Of a stretch of DNA of 64,000 nucleotides, positions 57,456 to 64,000 are shown in pieces. A model generated the notes under the pieces. That model was not told the DNA's origin, ran no database searches, and saw only the letters and a list, made by a program, of their open reading frames with translations. The position numbers and the translations under genes were made by a program. Each line of letters starts with the position of its first letter. Position 1 is the stretch's first letter. Source of the stretch: Gamarada debralockiae (taxonomy: Eukaryota; Ascomycota; Leotiomycetes; Helotiales; Hyphodiscaceae); NCBI GenBank assembly GCA_002803225.1, contig NXFV01001372.1, forward strand, positions 1 to 64,000, read 5' to 3'.

Positions 57456-60400
57456 TTATCCCTTGCCTTTGTTCAAAGCATTTATGCGGTCCTGCCTCTC
57501 TTCTTCACAGCTCAACTTGCAAAGAGAGCATTCAAACCCTTCGGTTGCAATTTGAATTCTGCTCAGGCATCTGGAGCATCGCCACCACTTCGCGTTTATT
57601 TGACGTTCGTCCAACCAGTTCTTTTGAACAGTCATCCACGCTTTCTTCCTCAGAGTTCTATGGCGTTGAGCACGGCCGAGATCCTCTTTGTGGTACTCCT
57701 TGAGATGATTCCGGTAGGAATCCTTTCGAGTGAACGGATTTAGGTGTCGCGCACAACGAGTGTAGTCGCAAGGATATTCGCATTTCCCCTCGGCACACGC
57801 ATGGACATTTTGATAGTGGCGTTCAAGGTCTGCGGGTCTTTTGAACGGGGCACGTTCTAAACAGCCAGTGTCGGGAAATTGGCAGGGATACTCTCCCTTT
57901 TTCGGGCTCCTATGAAGAACTCAGTAAATCTTGATAAGTCTTTGTATGGAAGGGGACACCAACTCGGGAGCACCTAGATACACTCGCCCTGGGAGGTCTG
58001 AGGTCGCCAAATACCCAGGTTTGAGCTCAAAATAAGGGTCCTTTGCCTTTGGTGCGAAGAATTTATATAACTGTACGAGGGTGGTGTTGGAATCCCATCC
58101 AAGTGTGCTAAGCGTTTGCCTGGTAGATGCAGGTTCGGTCGAGTGGTCTCGAATATCAGTCAACTGGCTATAATAGCCAGGGTCATGAAACTCTTGTGAA
58201 TTATGTGTTGACTCGGGGACATTTGAAGGGATACTTGAAAATGTGGAATGTGACGATTCGACGGCTGCTGAACGGGCTGACGAGAACGTGGATGCTGTTG
58301 ATCTGTTTGAACCATATCGTGCCTCGCTGACACTAGGTAGGCTAGTTGCCATCCAACCAGGCATGATAGCTGAGCCGAGAGATGACATTGGCACGAGGTC
58401 ACCCCAAGCGTCGTTTCCCACAGTACACATGGTCGAAGAAGCATTGATTTGACGTTGTGGATGCTCATTGACAAAATCTTGTGTCTTGGCGAGGGCCTCG
58501 GCAGGGATTGCAGATGGAAGGTGAGAGTTTACTTGGACTTGCACTGTCGCCTGCTCTGCCAGGAGCTTTTCCAGTCTTCGCTGATCTTCTGAAGTCTTTG
58601 AATTGCCCGTCGTCGACGTGACATGGTTTTTTATGACTCTTCCCAACCGGTCCCTTTCAACAAATGCTTCACCTAGGCTGTTTCGATCGGATTCAGCGAG
58701 AGCGTTGGGTTGGAATACGGACCCAACTTCTGCTTTATCGGCCAGTGATGGCTGTACTGTTGGTGACTTTCCGAATTTCTTGCTTTGGCTAACTTCGATA
58801 TCTTTCCATGTTTCTTGATCTGTAATTTGCAGAGGAGATGGGCGTTCCTCCAAATCCTGGACCATGGCCCGGTTTGGACATGGATCTCTACGAGTTTCCT
58901 GGTCTCCAGTTTTTCCGGGCTGTGAGAAAGGAGCAAGCTGCTTCGATCTAACGCTTGAGCTTATTTTCGGCTCAAAACTTGAGTGAGAGACAACGTAGTG
59001 CAATGCTAGACTCTCGGGGCCTTCAAACGTGTTCTTGCCCGCATTTGGACATTGGTCCGCAAACCCACATTTGTACGGCGCTTTAAGAGGGCTGAGAGAA
59101 AGTTAGTTTGTAGAAGTAAAGGGGGGTTTGAGAACTGAGAAGAAACATACATTGCGTTTTCCAGATACACTCTCTTCGGTATGGTGGGGGTCGTCTTGAT
59201 TCCAGGTAGCAACTCGAAGTAGGGGTTTTCCACAGAACTAAACTTGTAGAATTGTATCAAAGCCGCAATGTGTTCGCCCCACCTGAGTGTCTTTGGTGTT
59301 GGTTTTGACCTTGCTGTAGGATCGGAATCGTGTTGGATGGTTTCTTCGCACAATGTCTTCGCCAGTGCGGACACTCTTTTGATCTGGTTCGACGATTTGA
59401 TGATCCCTATAAGTGAAATAGCTGGGTGATCTTGGAGATAGCACCATAGAGGGATCGTCAATGACAATATCAGGAGGGTTGAAAAGCTGCCAAAGCCAGC
59501 CTCGATCTTGACATGGTCCGCCAAAAGCGGCATCATTCCCACCCAATCTGCAAACAATTCACTGGATGCCTCAGAGACTGCTATTGTTTCTTTGAGTCTT
59601 ATCGTGAGGGCAATTCTGGGACCTAAATCTTCTTGCAAGGAAAGGCTTGAAGCTGACGAGATACTGGAGCTTGGTTCAAAGAGATTCGATTCCTGGGAGG
59701 AAAGAGTGGAGGAGGGCGAGTTCAGATACTTGGGGCTTGAATTTCCAGTGCGTCGACGCTTTGAGGTAGATTCTAGAGGTGCTATACTCCTCGTCCGTCG
59801 ACGTTTCGTAGCGGACTTCATCAATGGTTTTGTAGAACCCTGGCTAGGAGGTGCAGTTTGCTCACTGGCTTGCTCTCTGAAGACCCGACTTACTCCCTTA
59901 GCTGATAATTGAATGGCGCGGGGAAGTCTCCAATTATCCGTCAAAACCACATGGAGTGGTGGCTTTTGCATTTCCATTCCTTCCGGCATCCAATTCTGAA
60001 GCCTGCACAGAATCTTGTTATACAACAGCCCAATTGTAAAAGCTGTCCTTGTACTTAACAGTCGAAGTTCTGTGATCAGAGCACGAGTAAATGAATGGGT
60101 TCCAACTGGATTTGCACTTGCGTTGAAACCACAGGCAGCTATGAGCTCATTGACGCCATTGCCAACGTCCGAATTTGCAGTTCCCGATGAACAGCAGTCG
60201 AAAAGAAGCAGGACGTCTGACTCCGCTTCTTCGAGCGCATGTTGAATCCCATTCCACTTCACCATTCGAAAACTGGGATCTTCGGCTTTGGGGCGGCTGT
60301 AGGACTATAGTGAACATCCAACGAATAAATGTTAAGAACGATTAGACGTACCTCGCCCAACATGATTGTCGACTAGAACCAAGCATTCCGTGTCCTCCAT

Positions 60401-60800
60401 AATAAACAATCTTCAAGTCATCCTTAGAATCCCCTCCTAGCTCCACGAAGTCCAGTATCTTCTGATTGACGCGTTTATGGCTACCATCACTTGGTATCTC
60501 CCATGCCTCAACATTGAAATGATACATATTCCCAAAAACATCCTTTAGTTCCAGCGCTTCTAGGGACGCAGGAAGATTCGGATCCTCTTCTTTCCAAAAC
60601 AACAGCAGAACATACACAGAAACATAGCGCATTCGTTTGTCATTTGGAAATGCAGCGTCCGCGGCCTTCTGAAGCCTTTCGCGAAGTTGTTGTGCAGAGA
60701 TATGGTGGTGAAGCTGGTCAAGATCGTGCGAGGTTGGAGGCGGCTGGGGCAGCTCACCCAAAGAGGCGCAAGAATCGACTACTTGTGTTGTACTATTCAT
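57456..60800 (-). CDS. caspase-like (C14) protein with duplicated module and C2H2 zinc fingers, 1058 aa
   Basis: Four exons: 60800-60352, 60296-59151, 59091-57964, 57909-57456 (449+1146+1128+454 nt). The caspase-like fold has VYYGGHGML (His 137) and LLLFDCCSSG (Cys 185), then IAACGFNA, HSFTRALITEL. A basic stretch with KRRRTRS and SKRRRTG (about 314-334) looks like a nuclear signal. The middle domain (about 376-455) is shared with the gene at 42685-44497. Two copies of a PYFEL...RVYL module follow, each leading into Cys/His fingers: CGFADQCPNAGKNTF... after copy 1, and YPCQFPDTGC, ERHYQNVH, YPCDYTRCAR, WWRCSRCLSR after copy 2. If the last 54-nt intron (57963-57910) is retained, translation stops at TGA 57923-57921. 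Confidence 0.78.
57910..57963 (-). other. in-frame 54-nt intron containing TGA
   Basis: Donor GTTGGT, branch-like TACTGAG, acceptor CATAG. The length is divisible by three and the interior carries TGA. Its position (three codons plus two bases after VYL) and phase (2) equal those of the intron at 59150-59092 in the other copy of the module, which supports it being real. The donor is weaker than the GTATGT of the other copy. Confidence 0.65.
59385..59620 (-). other. caspase-associated middle domain, copy in gene 2
   Basis: Residues about 376-455 (PRIALTIRLKET to LIGIIKSSN), the counterpart of 43234-43467. Matching landmarks are W....PLLADHVKIEAGF, FSTLLILSLTIPLW and HPAISLIG. Confidence 0.65.
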
Positions 60801-61702
60801 GTTTGTTTCTTCTAATTGTGAGGATAAATTGTAAAGATCAAGATTCTGGGACGCTAGGAGGTACTAAGTAGGTCTCAAAGCATTGAGGTGAACATCGTGC
60901 GCTGAAATACGACTACGAGGCGATGTAGCCAATACAAAGAAACATTTCGATAGTAACCACACGATAAAGAAAAAAAATATAAAAAGGGGGGGCGGGAAAT
61001 GATTTCATATGTAGAAGAGTGAGCAGCTCGTCGTTGGTGGCGTTTGTTTCCTCGGTGACCAGTTTGGTTGAGTGCAGCTTCGCTTGAAGTCCAAATCGAA
61101 AGTTTCGCGTTTCTACTGGTATTCTGAACACATAACCTCCTGCAGCCACTTGAGGGTTGGCCAATTGAAGGTACAAGAATCCGTCCAAAATACCATATCG
61201 TGCGTGCGCGTGTAGTTCATTTGTCCTGAACTCTCGAATAATTTGAGAAAGAGAGGCCTCAAACAGGTCGCGTCAAAGACGGAAGCCAATATAAACATAG
61301 TCAAACGAAGGGGCAAGAGGGTGAAACTTCGCTAGCTGTATTCGAATCATTAAGAAGCACCTTCGCAGTTTGCTACCCTCGACTTCCACCCGCGAAATGC
61401 TTAGAAAAGGGGCAAGGTAGGGCTAACTGGAGCTGTTGTCAAGCGAACTTTCTCATAGCGAAGGCTTTCATAAAGCACGCAAATCCCGTAACAATGCTCT
61501 GAGATTTTGGTTTTTGCTGTGAAAGATTTTCTGATAGTTTGGGAGGGTTGCACTGAATTGAAAGAAAAGTTCGGACACTATGGTTGAAATAGGGCACTGC
61601 ACGACCACCGGGCTAGGCCTTATAGGTACCTTGCTCTGTGGCTGTGCTCAGGCGATGGACTCATCTTTTCAGAGCGTTTTACCGTCACATCTCGTCCTCG
61701 TA
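60801..61702. other. intergenic, upstream of caspase-like gene 2
   Basis: Contains a purine-rich run (AAAAAAAATATAAAAAGG near 60968-60988). The frame at 60960-61190 on the minus strand (ILDGFLYLQLANPQ...) looks faintly protein-like but has no ATG context or family I recognise. Confidence 0.4.
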
Positions 61703-63355
61703 ATGAGTACTCTTGTCACGACACCGATAAGGAGAAAAAAAAAAAGGGCATCATCGGCGCCGCAGTCGCTGGTCCAACCCTTGCTCTGCAGATTCTTCCA
61801 GACCCCCTACTTTCTAGGCTGTACAAGCCAATTCTCTACGACCAAGCTCCAAACCCTTTAGATGCATCGAAAGCGTCGACCACGGCGGGTACAGCAGTCG
61901 CTCTATCTGCCAATGGTCTGTTCCTTTGTTTGAGCTAGGGCTGAGGAAGGCGATTGAAGAGAAGAGCTGTGATATTGCGGGCGCACGGTTTTGGCGTGCA
62001 AGTTATGGGGAGCCTGTTGAAAACGGAAGGGATGTTGGGGATGCGAGGGTTGGCAAGTACAAATTTTGGAATAGTGTCAAGAATATGAGCCGGAGTCCTG
62101 ATATCGAGACTCATATGCGAGTCATTGAGCGCAGGAATTTGCAGGCTTTGCTCCTTCGGACAATTGAGGAGCAGGGAAGGGAAGTGAAGTGGGGAAAGAA
62201 AGCGGAAGGAATGGAAGGGCTCGATGGGGGACGAACGAAAGTTCTCTTTGGAGATGGGGAGAGTGTGTATGTAGATTTGCTTGTTGTTGCAGATAGAGCC
62301 TAGTCAGAAGTTAGCAGCACATTTTGAGGATGAGGGATGAGAAGACGGCCCTGCAGAAATGGATCCCGGATTTTATGGGGGCAAGCGGCTTTATGGTATC
62401 TCGAAAATCGATGCCGAGAACACTGATCCGGACATCTTGTGGGATACCCATGGGGTTTGGCTTGATCAAGGGAATTTGGCTACTTCGCCGTTGCCAGATG
62501 GGAAGATTCGATTGGATCTGATCCTACCTGAAAGAGAAGCTCCCCAGCATTCAGCTGCGCCTGCCACTGAGAACGAGGATATCAGCTCAAATAGAGGGTC
62601 TGATTGGGAGCAGAGACTTGTTCCAGGTGCATTCCCGCACTGTGAAAGTGTGGCAATTCTGCGCAGATATGCCGGTATTTACCACCCAGTCACAGCAGTC
62701 TTTGGGCGAATGTTGGAGAGCTCAGAGAGGATCATTCCAAGTCCTTAAGACAGCATATTTGGGACCCAAGAGAAATACATTGTGGAAACGTTGTAGTCAT
62801 TGGCGATGCGGCAAGACTGATGCTGCTGAGCAGTGGCCAAGGTAATATTCCCTTAATCTAAGTCTTGAGAAGTTGACTCAAGACGTTGATATATCGATTC
62901 CGATCGTTCAAGCAAATTGAGGGATACAAACGAGGAAGCTTACCGCCGCCCTCCATCCCCTTCCATTTTCAATCGTTCAAATAGTTTGAGCGATTGAAGC
63001 GAAATTTATGCTCAGCATATTTTGAATCTCCTACTTACATACAAATGCAGGTTCGTCGTTCGCAATCGAAGACGCCACAGTCCTTGCGAATGCTCCCCTC
63101 AATAATCAACCAAGACAACCGTCTCTCAAGAGCGAGACGCATTTCGGAAAGGTCCTCGAAGAATATACTCGTCTTCGCGTTCCAAGATCGAAGAGGATGG
63201 CTCAAATGGCTTACTATGCTGGTTTCCTGGGCCTTACGGAGCGATGGTATTAGCGATTACTGCGGGACTACGGAACGACGTGGGTACCAAGTGGCGAGGA
63301 TAGGAGATTGTGCGTAATCCCAGGCTCTATGGGTATGGGAGATGCTGACAGATGA
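61703..63355 (+). pseudogene. FAD-dependent monooxygenase (salicylate-hydroxylase-like) pseudogene
   Basis: From ATG 61703 (MSTLVTTP) an A11 run at about 61735 shifts the frame into GIIGAAVAGPTLALQ (degenerate GxGxxG). Then VALSANGLFPLFELGLRKAI, HMRVIERRNLQALL, DLLVVADRA-TAG (62302-62304), frame breaks near 62370, DTHGVWLDQGNLATSPLPDG, ESVAILRRYAGIYHPVT, GNVVVIGDAARLMLLSSGQG (FAD-binding GD), and across a 209-nt intron (62842-63050) SSFAIEDATVLANAPL, TRLRVPRSKRMAQMAYYAG and ERWY-TAG (63251-63253) before RLLRDYGTTW. Group A flavin hydroxylase family. The intron contains a copy of the dispersed palindrome. Confidence 0.78.
62970..62996. repeat. palindrome CAATCGTTCAAA-TAG-TTTGAGCGATTG
   Basis: Arms match with one mismatch and extend outward by TT/AA. 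It sits in the unusually long intron of the FAD-monooxygenase pseudogene. Same core as 48248-48274. Confidence 0.75.
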
Positions 63356-64000
63356 GGAGTAGAACCAAGAAAGACAAAAAACAATAGCCTTTTGATGAAC
63401 GGTTGAGGGTGGAGTTGAGGCAGGATACTTCCTGAGAGCGCGGGGTTGAAATGAGGGGTTCGAAGAACTTAGAAATCGAAGTGGCTTGTAGGCCAAATGT
63501 AACGTTAGGGTACTAATCATCACTCATCGGCATGAGATATCACGACTTTTTGTACGATTGATAGGCATTCTATATCACGACTTTTGGAATCGTTCAAACG
63601 ATTCAAGTCCGGCTGATATAAGGCCGAGTTGGCTGACAGGGACCATTAGGGGGCCATGCATCGGACAACTAGGATCGTTGTACCTGGCCCGGCAAAGGAA
63701 AATAAAATTATAGGATATCCTCGAATCCCGTCACGAGAATCAAGATCTCTAGCCATGTCGTGCATGAATCCCTCATCTGCCGTGCAAAACGGCCCTTTTT
63801 GAGGTCCCAACCCCCTGAATGCCCATAGCTTCTGCACGCCTCTTCATGGGAACCTCCAAAAAAGTTCCTTGGTTCGTCTGACATGTTCTCGCCGTGCCGG
63901 GTTCGGGGATCAGATCATTCGCTGGTTTGAGAACAAGGCGGAGCCTATCGTCATACTTTAATAAAACCTTGAAAAGCAACTGACTCGACGAGAGACTCCT
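63356..64000. other. intergenic, window end
   Basis: Contains a direct repeat of ATATCACGACTTTT (about 63536-63549 and 63573-63586), the second copy of which abuts the palindrome at 63587. No gene. Confidence 0.55.
63587..63604. repeat. palindrome GAATCGTT-CA-AACGATTC
   Basis: Perfect 8-base arms, a compact version of the 48248 palindrome, preceded directly by the second copy of a 14-bp direct repeat. Confidence 0.75.

Noticed and set aside
57366..57743. 125-codon plus-strand ORF with hydrophobic segments after the GST remnant
   Set aside because: It lies antisense to the zinc-finger exon of caspase-like gene 2, whose frame carries clear Cys/His motifs.
57921..57923. TGA in caspase-like gene 2 as a nonsense mutation or programmed readthrough
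   Set aside because: The homologous intron position and phase in the other module copy make a 54-nt intron the better explanation.
1..64000. CRISPR arrays, bacterial operons, ribosome-binding sites, prophage
   Set aside because: The sequence is fungal nuclear DNA with spliced genes; no regularly spaced direct repeats with unique spacers were seen.

Overview
The window is eukaryotic and looks like a filamentous ascomycete, probably a Leotiomycete (inference from overall similarity of the proteins, not from a search). Genes carry short introns of about 45-70 nt with GTATGT/GTAAGT-type donors, CTAAC-like branch points and YAG acceptors. The protein set is fungal: Zn2Cys6 factor, HET fragment, kexin, GH64, DUF1776, caspase-like fungal proteins. 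Exon joins below were worked out by hand and each was checked for reading phase.

Layout. 1-3.8 kb: a degenerate 16/17-bp minisatellite, a fungal transcription-factor-domain gene and a tRNA-like repeat. 3.8-9.8 kb: an OYE-family flavin oxidoreductase gene with one in-frame stop, an atypical SDR, and scraps of an RBR-ligase-like gene and a HET gene. 9.8-24.9 kb: GH64 glucanase, GH18 chitinase, YTH1, DUF1776 protein, a decayed DUF6594-like gene, WSS1 protease and an isocitrate-lyase/PEP-mutase enzyme. 25.1-31.4 kb: a gene graveyard (alpha/beta hydrolase, acyl-CoA synthetase, enoyl-CoA hydratase, zinc-finger remnants) around one intact Zn2Cys6 regulator. 31.7-42 kb: proline iminopeptidase, a 1585-aa PhoD-like phosphatase, and KEX2 divergent from it. 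42.7-44.5 kb: caspase-like gene 1. 45.4-56 kb: an orphan decayed gene, then core genes SNX4, MDM38/LETM1, ADK2, a secreted PI-PLC-X protein and a secreted histidine acid phosphatase. 56.5-63.4 kb: GST pseudogene, caspase-like gene 2, FAD-monooxygenase pseudogene.

Housekeeping genes (YTH1, WSS1, KEX2, SNX4, LETM1, ADK2) are intact and alternate with accessory blocks rich in pseudogenes. Several pseudogenes carry TAG where the family has Trp, or plausibly Gln, as expected from RIP-like C:G to T:A change.

The most interesting content is the pair of caspase-like (C14) genes. Both keep a His/Cys dyad and share an uncharacterised domain of about 75 aa after the protease. Their C-termini differ: gene 1 ends in one WD40 repeat plus an HTH-like tail. 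Gene 2 ends in an internally duplicated module in which each copy leads across an intron at the same position and phase into a C2H2 region. In the second copy that intron is 54 nt, in frame, and contains a TGA, so retention would remove the terminal zinc fingers.
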